Shown here one piece after another: positions 1-11,790 of a DNA stretch of 64,000 bases. The notes under the pieces were generated by a model that searched no databases, was not told the DNA's origin, and saw only the letters and a list, made by a program, of their open reading frames with translations. Origin of the DNA: Rhinopomastus cyanomelas (Eukaryota > Chordata > Aves > Bucerotiformes > Rhinopomastidae). The DNA is taken from contig VXBP01004192.1 in assembly GCA_013400115.1 (NCBI GenBank), positions 19,163 to 83,162 on the forward strand. Direction: 5' to 3'. The translations under genes were made by a program, and so were the position numbers. How positions within the stretch are numbered: position 1 is the stretch's first letter; the number at the start of each line of letters is the position of its first letter.

Positions 1-45
1 GGAATACAGAGTCCTATGCTCTACCCACTGAGCCAACCACGTGCC
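1..45 (-). repeat. 5' half of a tRNA-like sequence (tRNA-derived SINE or tRNA pseudogene), cut by window edge
   Basis: Read on the minus strand from about 45 down to 1, the sequence folds like a tRNA 5' half. GCTC and GAGC form a four-pair D stem around an AGTGGGTA loop. The segment TTGGCTCAGTGGG fits a polymerase III A box. The following GGACTCTGTATTCC resembles the anticodon arm of a lysine-type tRNA with mismatches. The 3' half lies outside the window, so a SINE head, a decayed tRNA gene and a real tRNA cannot be told apart. Imperfect anticodon-stem pairing favours a SINE or pseudogene. Confidence 0.45.
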
Positions 46-204
46 TTTGCAAGTTTTTGCTTATGAAGAGACCATACAAGAGCTAGACAAACCAGTTGGT
101 TTGAAAATGCCCGATCACTGTTTCCAATACAGGGATGACAATTCTCGTCACAGTAAAGAGACCAGAGATCAAGAGTGACTTCAACACAGTCATTTATGTG
201 GCAC

Positions 205-945
205 AGTGTGCTGGGTTATGTGTTAGGACCCAGCAGAAGAACTTGTGTATCCCCCAAACCACTCCCCTCTACCCCACAGCAGGAGGGTCCTGGAGGACCA
301 TGGAATAAAAAGGCAGCAGGGGTGACTCAGGCAGTTCCAGCCAGTCGCGGAGGAGAGAAGACCCGCGGCTCCGGTGCCCTGACCTGCTGCCCAGCCCACC
401 TGCCATTTCCTGCGCGCTACCCTCCAATTAAGCTTTTATCGGCGGTTGCTGGTGGATCCAGAGGGGATCTGTCTCACATTTTGAGACCTTTTGTTTTGCC
501 TTACACTGGTTTTGGGTGCGGTTCTGTTTTCCACAAGGGGGAGGTGGGCTGCCGCGGTCTGGGTGTGCAGTTGCCAGGCGAGCGCGAGCGGAGCGGGGTG
601 CTGGCAGGTTCCGACAGCAGATCGCCCGGTGCCCGTGGGTCAAGGGCGCGCGACGGGCCCGCGCCATTCTTCCCTCCCTTCCTTTCCCATGCGGCCTGGT
701 GCAGCTGTGAGAGCAGCCGGGTGCCAGCGCCTGTTGTTGCCGCGCCATAGCGAGAGCCCCCTAGTGCCTGGAGGCCAGAATTGCACCAAATTGCCTCCTG
801 TACAGAGTTCTTCCCTTACACCATCTCCCTACATTGCTGTCGCTATTTTCTTTCCTCTTGAAAATTTACTTCGTTTTGAATAAAATTACAATTAATTGAC
901 ATTTTCAAACTTGTTTGTATTCCCTTCCTATATTGGTGGGAGGGG
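205..945 (+). mobile_element. LTR-like GC-rich block (possible solitary endogenous retroviral LTR)
   Basis: A sharply GC-rich block sits in AT-rich intron. It has an LTR-like order: a TATA-like TAAAAAGG near 305, a long GC-rich leader, then an AATAAA polyadenylation signal near 880. An AT-rich tail follows, and then a TTGGTGGGAGGGG stretch near 934 that could be a degraded primer-binding site. Ends are approximate and no target-site duplication was identified. Alternatives are an unrelated CpG-rich repeat or a cryptic CpG island. I do not recognise the family. Confidence 0.3.
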
Positions 946-2819
946 AATCCAACAACCTGTTCTGGAGGGTTCCGCCTTTAACCCTCAAACCAGTACACCC
1001 AGCTATAGAGAAGCAATTAAAAGGCATACTAGATCAGCTCAAACAATTAAGAGATTTCTGTTTCTGATGAAGTCAATAGATTAAAAGGTTGAAAATTTAA
1101 AACGTGCACACTGAAGACAACTGTGTGTAGTTACCTACACGAGTGTTTTCCACTTGCCAAAGCATTCTCTTGTAAACAGTGGTGCAAGATGTTCAAATAA
1201 CTATTGCTACGAGCTGAAACTGGCTTTGGCTCTGATCCTCCTACCTGAGCAAATGCACATTACTGTGGTCAAGTTAGTGGTATGTGCATGGGATAAACCA
1301 CTTCAAAGAATTTAAACACCAGCCCAGGAGAAATTTCTACGTGAAGAAATGAAGTGGAAGATGTTATTAACATATCTTTAACCCAAGGAACAGAAAGTGG
1401 GAACCAAAGCAGCAGGATGCTATAGTGGCTCAATACTACTGCAGGCACTTTGCTCTGGCAGGGCACTTCAACAGCCACCCCACTGGTTCCACTGCTGCAT
1501 TTCAAACGTTCATCCTAGCTAGGAAGGGACAAGATCAGCAAGAGCTTGTTGCTTTGTTAAGAGCCTAAGCAATAACAGAAACTACTGGATCATTTGGATG
1601 TTTTTCCAGTAAAGTCTCCTAAGAGACAGGTAGCGCTGAAAGTCACTGAAGATTAGATGTTCCGCTGCCTTGAGTGCAGAGGCTCACGAGCTCCCCAAAC
1701 CACCCATTATTGTGTGCCAGCCCACAAAGGGATAAAGGGCTCAAAGATGGAAGGATGTAATTTGCCTTAGAGCCATAGATGGATGTCTTAACGAGGTGTG
1801 GTTTACCAATTAGTACATGTTCTGGAGTACTGCCTAAAGCGTGTGTGTAATTTCAGGCTATTCACAATTATTTCGCAAGAGCATACCCGCAGCAAGAAAA
1901 ATTACATGTAAATGTCTTTTTGGTTCAATGCTCAGCCATCAATTAAGCTTCGAATGGATGACGCAGTGCCTCCATGAAAAGCTCATACCCATGATTGCAG
2001 ATAAGTCAGCATTTGCCCCTACAATCCCATGGCAAGTACATTTCAGCTGATAAAACCCTTGATGGTCAGATTAGAATGAGTAGGGAAAAAGTTAACCAGC
2101 AGCTTAATACATGGGAACACAAGCAATAAAGCTAAATCAATTTAGGGCCAGTTTGGTTTAGAGTACCTGGACTGAAGAATTACCTCAGGTTTAGTCTCAC
2201 TGACAATTCCAGACACTTACATTTCTGTTTGACACCACAGTTCAATCCTCCCTCAAAATTAATTCAAAGTTACTTTTCACTTAGCAGCTCATTACAGAAA
2301 AATCATCCAGGGACTGGATGCTGCAGAACTGGACTGAATCTCATTCAAGAAATGATTCCTCCAGGAAAAAGACGTTGAGGTTGCAAGACTAGTCTTGCCT
2401 AGAACAGCACAGGGACAGCCCTCTGTGTGCATACATTTAAAAGCTTCCTATTTTAAAATAAAGACTTAAAACTTGCAAGGAACTTTGCTCAGAAAGAAGT
2501 ACCTTAACCACAAGTTTATGTTGAAGTGAATGAGTCTTAAGGGAAAGCATGAGTGGAGTCTGGCAGGCTTTCTAACATTGTATTTCTTCATCCTCCAAGT
2601 ATTTCTGAGGCTTCATGGAAGAGGCACAGCACTCACTTCCAAGATATTCTTCTGGCTACAAGGGGAACACAAATGTAAAAAAAATGATCCTGAAAGTCTG
2701 CAGGCTCAAACACCCAAATCAAACACTCTATACAACTGCAGTGCTATTTTACCAAGCCGTGGGTCTCCCACTGCCTTTCTTCTGCTTCACTCTTGTTATC
2801 TCAAAAGGGAAATTCACGG

Positions 2820-2905
2820 TGTCACAGAACACTAGGGACTGAAAGGGACCTCAAGAGATTATCTAATCTAATCCTCACGCCAGGGAAGGGAAAGGAAGCA
2901 AGGAA
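2820..2905 (-). mobile_element. CR1 LINE 3'-end remnant
   Basis: The plus strand reads as the reverse complement of an eroded CR1 3' end. It has a CACAGAACACTAGGGACTG segment, then GGGACCTCAAGAGATTATCTAATC, matching the usual AGAATCAT...GGAAGGGACCTTAAAGATCATC pattern with several changes. Only the terminal part is visible and the copy is old. Confidence 0.5.
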
Positions 2906-3224
2906 GATTGGATATAAGAAAATTCCTAATGACATCCAGATACCTTCCACGCTAGCATCCTCACAGAGAAGTTCTCATAGTCACGGATGGAGGGGGCAAT
3001 AAGTAATGCAGCTTGTTAAGATGAAGGTACCTGTTTGCTTAAGTAGGTTTCGTTCACTTCCCAATTACCTAATGCATCACACCTAGAAGTGCCCAAGGCA
3101 CCTAGAGATACCTCTAATTTTCTGTGTTTATTTTGGTACCTCCATCTGTTTACATGAGTTAGTCTTATATTTACAGCTTTGTGTAACTGGTTACAACAAA
3201 GAAACTGCTTCTTCCCGGGTTTTT

Positions 3225-4440
3225 GGCACCATTTTGTGGTGGGTTCAAGACTACAATTAAAAAAAGAAAGGAAAAGAAAAAGTAGCTAGGTCTTGATGAG
3301 ATCTCAGATAGAATTTGCCAGACAATGGGTAGCCTAGGGAAAATGAAAAGGGTTTATTGGAATCTTTAACGATATACAGAAAGAAGAAAAAAGATTAAGC
3401 AAGTTAGTTCACACAAACCAGAAACTCCATCATCACATATTTCGAGAAAAATACAAGGGGAGATTACAACCCTATTGGTCTTTGGGTTTTCACATTAGAG
3501 ACCGGGGGAAAGCATGTCAGTCATGCAGAGAGGCGTACAACCACCCTCTCTCCTATCCATTCTGAGAGACCATCCAGGTCTTCCATGAGTCGCATACCGA
3601 GTCTGCAGATGCCGAACCCTCGGCCGTTCCAGATCAGCAAACTCTTCAGTTCTTCAATGTAGCTCGTCCAGCAAAACACTGATCAAACAGACCTGACTGA
3701 TCCTCAGAGCCTGAACTGCACTCCTTGATGCAGTTCACATGCCTTCAAAAAAGAACCTAGTCTCCTTCCTTGCCCAAGGTCTCAGGATATTTGAATCCTT
3801 CTGCTTCTTTGAAAAAAAAAAGTTCAGCTAAGCACAAAGGAATTCTCAGATGCCTCTCCCAAGGCGTCTTCTCTCCCCAGTACTCGAGCATCCCCTGCTT
3901 TTCGCAGCGGCAGAAATGACAGTTTTTCTTCCTGCTGATCAGTACCTCAAAGATGGCGGTGGTCACATGGCTGGCCACATGACAAGCTCAAGATGACACA
4001 GCCTGCATCAGCAGGGGCCTCTCTCATGCTGCAAACGTGACCAAGAGTTCTATTCCCCTCCCGTCTCTCTCTCTCTCTCTTCTCGCCTCAGCTACAGGGG
4101 AAAGGGGAGTATTTTTCAGCTCACTACAGGTTGCTGGATGCAGCTCTGGGTCATCCCATGGGGAGTAAGAATCAGCACTAAATTCTTTCTTCTCAGCCCG
4201 CCATTCCGGCTCAGGGTCAGGCCGGGTTGGGTCAGGGCCTGCTTCTCTGCCTGCCTCTCCCAGGCAGAAAAGGGGCCTGGGGTTGAGGGCAGCCGTTGCC
4301 CATCCCCTGCCTCCAGGAGGGCAGGGGAGGAAAGACAGCCCTGTGTTGATGTGCTGGGGCAAAGCTCCCAGAAGCAAAAAGGTCAGGGCTGGGTCATCAG
4401 CCCTCCTTTATAATGTCACCTAGTGCCCATCCCTTGCAGG
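3225..4440 (-). mobile_element. Endogenous retrovirus LTR with adjoining primer-binding site
   Basis: On the minus strand the block starts near 4440. It contains a TATAAAGG promoter-like box near 4410, a CT microsatellite near 4063..4082 (CT on the plus strand), and an AATAAA signal near 3355 inside CCAATAAACCC. It ends near 3230 just before TGGTGCCAAAAACCCGGGA. That last motif strongly resembles a retroviral primer-binding site of the TGGTGCCGAAACCCGGGA type. The roughly 1 kb between TATA box and polyadenylation signal implies a long LTR or an internal rearrangement. No gag-like reading frame follows at lower coordinates, so the copy is a relic. The outer boundary is uncertain. Confidence 0.5.
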
Positions 4441-5459
4441 ACAGGTCACTGGGAAAATTCTCTTAAAACAAGCTTTATTAAAGTTTCATTAAAACACAAC
4501 TCTATCCATTTGAAAATTTTGGTAATTTTCAAATCATAACACTTTGGGATGTACACTGTGTTTTTCTGAGTGCTGTGGATTACAAGAGACTTATCGAAGT
4601 CCTCAAAACCCTGTTTCAAGGCTAATTCTGTTGGGGTGGGGTTAGGGTACAGTTACCAGCTGGAAAGATCCTTCACTGCAGGAGGAAGAGTTTAGGTTTA
4701 AAACCATTACAATCAGTTACTGCCTGTAACACCAGTGTCCCTTCAATAAGGGCTTCCCTCACAAGGAAGGCAGAGTCTTTAAACAGAGAACTTCAATCCC
4801 CAGTTCAGGCACACCATGACGCGTACGCTGAAGCAGAGATACTGCTAGCAACTAGTCCTGATGGTAACATTTCTTCCCTACAGCCTGAACTAGTGCTTTC
4901 TGCAGGGTTGAATTTATCAATTGCCAGACACTGAAGAGAGAAAAGGTGGGGGAAAGGGGACAAGCCCATACACATCCCTTACCTTCAACTTTAACTTCCT
5001 TGTATGTGGGACACATGTTAAGTATGGGAATTTGTCACACCAAAGGATGAGTCTAATAGCTCAAGGGCCAACTCAGGTCTAGCAGGGAAAGAAGAAATTC
5101 AGGGCACAAGAGACCTACACCAGTCCATTTTTGCTGACTCTGGTCTAGTGAGGTTCAGGATTGCAGAGGGCCAGCACAATTTAGCCAGAAAATTCTCAAG
5201 CTGCATGTAAAGCAGAGGCCCCAACTTCAACCTTTTGACAGTTCAAAAAAATCCCAAACAGGACATTCACATAGGGCTGAGCACATAATCACAGGAAATT
5301 AATTTTATATTCGGCTAGAGAGAATGAGGCAGCTTTTTTCCAGCTGAGAGCATGTAATTGTTTGGCAGCAAGTCCCTATATCTCAGAAGCTATGACAGCA
5401 GCTGAACGGTTCCTTTTAGTAGAGTTAACTTTTATTTCCTTTGTCTCAACTTTTTGTTT

Positions 5460-5670
5460 GGAAGAATTTGGTGAGACACTAGAACAGATTGCCCGGAAAA
5501 AGCTGTGGATGTCCCCTCACTGGAAGTATTCAACACTACACTGGATGAGGTTTTGAGCAACCCAGCCTAGAATACTTTGATCCCTTAGATCTAAGGTCTA
5601 GATCACTTACTTGGAACTAGATTATCTTTAAGGTACCTACCAACTTACAACTTTCTATGATTCTATGATG
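5460..5670 (+). mobile_element. CR1 LINE 3' end
   Basis: Sense-strand CR1 3' region: a segment related to CACTGGAAGTATTCAACAC, then GAGCAACCCAGCCTAG, GGAACTAGATTATCTTTAAGG, and a terminal CTATGATTCTATGATG tail. The tail is the classic avian CR1 8-base repeat. The copy is 5' truncated to about 210 bases. Confidence 0.85.
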
Positions 5671-8600
5671 ACCCACGCGACGTTCTCTAGTGTACAAGCA
5701 CTTTTGCAATGCACTGCCATCTGTGAGGCCAGACAAGTCAGGAAGAACACAGTTGGGTAAGAACCAAAAGGAGAGCTCAGGCTGGAAGGGACCTCAGAGA
5801 CCCTTGAAGCTGTTCTCCTGGTTTACTCCAGCATTAGCGTTGGGCATAATGACTCAAAATACATCCAGCAGACTGAAAGGAAGAGTATTTGTCCTTATCC
5901 AAAGACATGAAAAGCTGACCCAAACCACAGCTTTTATCTCCCAAAAAGCAGGATGACTAAGTTAAAACCCAAAGCATCTCATTCTTAACCACGTGGTGAA
6001 GCTCAATTGAGCCTACACTTCATTGCTTTTATGAAAATACTGTTATGCTGTAGTAGGAAGGACTCTCACATCTTTTAATAAATGCATCCAGATCATGCCA
6101 AGATATTTCATAACTATCAAACCTAGTATGGTTGACTCACCTGTCAGTGACAACAACAGTCATTAGTCCACATGTTGCTATTGTTTCCAGGGTAAATTTC
6201 AAGTAAAATCTGACACTTTTCCTTTCAATATGGGGACGCAAACAAGGTTTCCTGTTCAACATACTTGGAGATGATGTTGTTTTTCCAAGCTGTATCTAGT
6301 CAGTAATTTGAGAGGGAGATTGGTTTTGTTTTTAGACTCAAAACTATTAACAGCCTCCCTATAAAGGGGCAACAGGAATTAGAGTGAGTAGCTCTGGGGC
6401 CAGTATTTCAAAAATAACCAACTTGCATAATCTCAAAAGAATTCTTATGGAAGCTCTCCTTCAGAGAAAGGCCTTTGACGATCACGGCAGTTAGGACAGC
6501 AAGAGCCTTATATGGAGTCAAACCGGGCAGAACATTTTCTATGGAGTGCTAATTGTAACATTGGTCACGAAAAATGCATTGACTGGATGCACGACAGAAC
6601 CGAACCATTCGGGGAGGCCTTGAGATTGCTAACTTTCCAGCTTCGTACCAGAGATGTTGGCAGAACTCTTCTTATTTAGAACAAGTTCCTTGCCAAACAA
6701 GCTCCCAGACAGGGACGTACTCAGTGCCCAGAAGATCAACTGGAAGTGACCAAGATAACAGATTCTTCACAGTAAGGAGGACACCAACTTCCAGATACTT
6801 GGACTGCAGCACACACATCTCCTGAGCATTTATAATGGAAGCAAGATAAAGCAGTGTCATTTCTAAGAAGTGACATTAGTGTGAACAGAGCACTACATCA
6901 ACAGGGACGTTTATCAGAGTTAACCAGGCTGCTTGGTTCCTTGACACAGAGCTTGAATTCTTCACCTGTTAAAGCCTCTCAAAACCTATCTGCACCTAAT
7001 CATGGCTTTGCCCTAAAGCCTCGTATCCACGGCAGGCAAGATGAGTACTCCTCATACCTCTATATGGCTAAAAACAGGGGGACATACACTGTGCAGAATT
7101 TTAAGGGGAAAACAGTGCTTCTAGCAATAAAATCCTTAGTATTTCAATTTATCTGCAGCCTCATGAGGAAAACAAGTACGCAAGACTTGCTGTATTTACA
7201 GCGCACCAGTCCTGCTTCCCAAACCTCTCAAGGAGAAAACTGGCTGGAGAAGAGAAAAGCATGGGCACCAAGTGCCCACACAGTTATGCACTATAGTTGC
7301 GTGTGTGTCTTAGACAGCCCTCCTGATGGGAAACAAAACAGTAGCCTCCCTTCTTCCAAAGGGCTCAGAGCTATCCACAGCCCCATAAAGAACACGGAGG
7401 AAAAATGGAATCTCAATATATGTTTTGACATGCTCTTAATTCAACCTGGCAGGAATGTATTATAGCAGTGTTACCTGTTCTAGAGCCAGTGGAGCACTTC
7501 TGGTCCAGGGAAAAAGTGGTCTTCTGCAATATGACCATCTGCCATTTCCCCAAGAAGCAGTAGTGTCCCAGTAGGTGTAGCTGAAACCCATCAGAAGTGC
7601 CTCATTTTACTGGAGTGACATTTTATCAAGCAAGATCGTTTGTTTGATCAGTGTCGTCAAGATGGTTCATGAGGCCAGACTGGGGTACTATTAAGAAAAA
7701 ATATTAACCATGCAAGGCACCTGTTGCTTTCTTCTAAGGAATTCATAAATTGCCTAGTTCTTCAATCTCAAGGGAACACTAAAGGAAGACACATTCAAGC
7801 AGCAAAGACAAACCGAACCATGACAAAAGACTGTAGCATCGCTGGCACAGTCACCACAGCTTGCTCACGGAGGACAAACCAGTGACAGTGCCCAAGAGTC
7901 ATAGTTACATACAAAGCCCTAATAAACACGGGGCTAAACACAGCAAGGGGGAATAGGAGCAGCAAGCTAAACCTCTGAAAAGCCACTGAGGGACCACAAA
8001 CTGGCTTAGAAAAAAACTGCATACTTCCATTTTGATTTTAAACACTTGGTAGGAAAAGGACATAACTCATTAAATGGTCAAAGACTAGCTAACAAAAATC
8101 TCTATTCAGCCTCACAATCTTTTGCCAGAGCTCTACATCTCCATTACATGGCCTGAATACCACAGCAAGGCACATAATATTTCATTTTACTTGTAAATAC
8201 TTACATTTGGACATATCCTGTCTCACTAAAATGAGAAATGCAGTCATTTGCATTTACTGTCACCTGTTATTTCTGAGAATAAGCATTAAGCAGGATTAAA
8301 TTATGTCATTTTTGCCATAAGTAACCTCGTGATTGTAGCTGCAGGAGTTCATGGAGGAAATCCATTTTCTACAGGAGTTTTCAGTGAAAAAGAACGTTAA
8401 GCATTCAAAAATTAATACATAGGTGTTTTGCATAAACTTCCATGCTCAAGCAGCAAATGGAATTTTAGAGCTCCTACAGGCACTCAGTCGTAAAAACTGT
8501 AAAAGTCCCTGTCCTTGTCTTTCAGGATAGTATTTTTACGTGTGGCAACCCAATGCTGCAAAAGACTTCACTATCTCTAACATATGTCTAAGGGACAGCA

Positions 8601-11289
8601 CTTGCCCTTTGCTCTTCCCATATCTGAAGACTGTACCAGTTTAGCAGCTTTCAGAAGCTGTGGAAGAAGGAGAGACAGGAGCTGATCCACGGGGTTAATG
8701 CCAACAGGATCCTCAAGGCTCCAAGTATCTTCAGTGTTCCTAGACCTGCCAGGCTTTCTACTCACAGCCACTGCAGGAAGTCTGGAGAGGGACAGCAGAG
8801 CACTGAAGTTTCTACCTCAGAAATGCAAATAGCAGCTACAGCAAAAAGCAAAAGTGTGACTGCAGCCTGTTCCATCAATTAGTGGGGAACAAAACTGAGG
8901 GAGTGGAAAACGCTGGGGTTCAGCTACTGTATAATTTTATCATGTCAGTTCAACTTTTCTGACTCTAAAACGACTTCATTACTCAGAAGTCCGGATCCCT
9001 CTGTTGCCATCAGTGTAAAATGGCTTGGTGAGACCCTTCTAGAGCCCCTTGTTGCAATGCACACCTGTTCTGACTTGATTACTCTTTCCCATCACCCCAG
9101 CACAGCAACGACCATCGCACGATGCTAGCAATAAAAAAATTACACCTCAAAAGAAAAACACTGTCCAGCTGGCCTTACCATGGAGTCCACATGAACTCCT
9201 AGGAAAGCATAGAAAGCACAAGTGTTTGAAATGTATGTCCTATTCCAAAGGTGCTGCAAAAACGCTCTACTTCTCCCACACACCTCTTCTGGCTACTGCC
9301 AAATTCTGCTAGACCTGACTTTGGCTGCAAGTCACAGACAGCCATAGAGCACCGACAAGTCCTGCACTGCTCCCAGGCTCTGTACTAGCTCTCCAACACG
9401 CAGGTCTATCAGTTTCTTGACTAGAGCTCTCAGAGCATCCAGCAGTTTAGCAACTTGCCTCTACTCCTGTGCCCACATGCTTGGGTACTTCCACTATACA
9501 TCACCTATAACAACATCCTCAAATGTATCAGCGCTTCCAAAACCGACATCAGAAGAGCAAGGGAAAACAAACAGATCTGGGAAACAACGGGTCTCATGTG
9601 TAGAGAGGACAAATAAGCAGGCCAGTCTCACACATAAGCATCAGTTTGGTTGGTCAGAATCTGCTACAGCCATAGCATCCACAGCACTGCTCATTTGCTG
9701 ATTCTCCATGGGGTTTTTTTAAACTTTAAGTAACACTCAGCCCTTCAATAAAGCGTGAAGCTGCAGAATTAATGTCCTAGATACAATCTCTTGCCAACAT
9801 CACCTAGCTTGGCACTCATAAGAAAGTCTCATTTGAACAGGGTCAGATCCACAAGCTTCCCTTGTCACAGTCTGCAAATTCAGCTTTGGACCAAACGCTC
9901 GAGAAAGCCTTGGCCGAGTCTTGACTGTCACCAGAGCAGGGCACCTCTACAAGTAGAGCCCAAGAAAAATACATTAATGGTAGAGGAGAAAAAAATTGAT
10001 ATCACCAAAAATCACATCACCGTCAGCTATTACTAAGGCTGCACCTTGACAAACGCACCATCTTGTACATTCAAGCACCCTTTCTGCTGCAGCCTTTAAA
10101 GACCTTGCTAGAGCTGCCAGCAAAAGCCAGCATTTAGAGCCTATAGAAAAGCTTCTCTCAATTCACATCATCAACACCTACAATCCTACCATCTGCTCAA
10201 AGCACTTAAGGGGAAGCACCACGAGCTCACATCAATCTGGGAAAAAAACCCCACAGGTATAAACAATCTAACACTATTTACATACACACAAATCTCTCTA
10301 CCAATTGGTAAGTCTGTTTGGGTTTGTCAAATCTGCAAAAGAACAGGATTGCAGAGAGATAAGGCAAGGTACAACTTTTCTGCTTACCTTAGTCAAGCTA
10401 GGAGCCCTAGGGGGATGCCCAGGCATGACTGATCACTGCTACCATCTAATCTCCATCCTCCGCTCATTCAAAAACTACAAAGAACTCAATTTCTGTGACA
10501 CTTGTTTATATATGCTTTCAGGGGCAAAACGAAAAACACCAAACCACCAGACAATGCCTTTCAGGAACTAACTAACATCCTGACCAAGCACCTACTGGTA
10601 CTACCTGTTCTCCCACCCCTAAAACTAATTTACTCAAGTCATAACGGGTCCACAACCTCAAGTGTTTTCTACTGTCTTCCTCCACATCTTTATCTAAATA
10701 TTCATTTGGCACTGAGCCAGATGTAATTGAGGTTAATTCAACCAGCTATAGAGCAGGCATTCAGGTATCTCGGCCACCAAGTTCATGTATGCATTTGGCA
10801 TTGAAATCTCCCAGCAACACCGAACAGATCCTTTGCAAACTAAGTTACAGATCACGTTCCCCTAAGTTTACCCTTGAAGGGGATTATCTCAGGGCAGCCT
10901 TAGCAGAACTAAGTGAACAAGTTCCAAAACCCCTCCATCTGCTTCTAGTTAGAAAAGTTCCCCCTCAAGCCATTGGTAAGTAAATTATCACCTGAAAAAA
11001 GTTATACTTCAATTTTGAATAGGTCTGGTATAGTAAAGGGAAAAAACTCCATCCATCAAAACACTCAGGATAAACTATGTCTCTGTCAAACACCACAGTG
11101 CTCATTTTGACCTTAAGTCACAACCAAAAAGCATTTGTTTCCCTTCACTTAGCCACTGTCCCCATCAACCCTATCACTTGTATTGAAGATTCTGGCCTGA
11201 AACACCTCAGTAAGGAAAACCAACAAGAAAGAAAGAAGAAAGCCTTCTATGTTTTTAAGATACTCACCATTGACTCACAGAAAGACCCC

Positions 11290-11790
11290 AAGAACTCTAA
11301 ACAGAGTTTTTGAGGAGGCAATTTATTCGCTAGCGGGCGCACAGGGTTCACACCTCTCCAATCATGCGCACCAAACTGGACCCAAAACCATGCTTACATG
11401 TTGTACAATAATACATATTCAATAGATCTCCCAACACACCTAATACATAGTAATGACCTGCCCCGCTTCACATGCAAATTAAGTCTCTTCCCATTTGAAC
11501 CCATGCTGTCTTTAGTGATGAGATGCTTTCTGCTGGTCTTGAGCCTTCTGCATTCCTTATCTTTATCTCCAAGAACAATGTACAGGTCATCTGGTTTCCT
11601 TATCTCTAGGGATGGTCCCCCACAGTGGATAGAATTTGGCTTGTTATTCTGTTCAGGCTTCTGTTCTGTTTGCCTTCTTGCCGTAATGAGCCACTGTTTT
11701 CTAAGTTATGCTTGCCCCACCAGTCACCATCCATTTAAAATACTAACACGTTGCTTGTGCTAAGCTCAGACTAAATAAAACCAAAATTAT
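11290..11790 (-). mobile_element. LTR-like repeat (possible solitary ERV LTR)
   Basis: On the minus strand the block contains GCGCCCGCTAGCGAATAAATTGCC near 11315..11340: a CpG-containing segment carrying an AATAAA signal. Upstream on that strand (higher coordinates) is an AT-rich, pyrimidine-mixed U3-like region. The composition and motif order resemble avian retroviral LTRs, but neither the family nor the exact ends could be fixed. Confidence 0.35.

Noticed and set aside
6854..7465. 203-codon plus-strand open frame in MCU intron 1
   Set aside because: Antisense to MCU, no recognisable domain, no nearby promoter-like or CpG signal, ordinary intronic composition. Best explained as chance.
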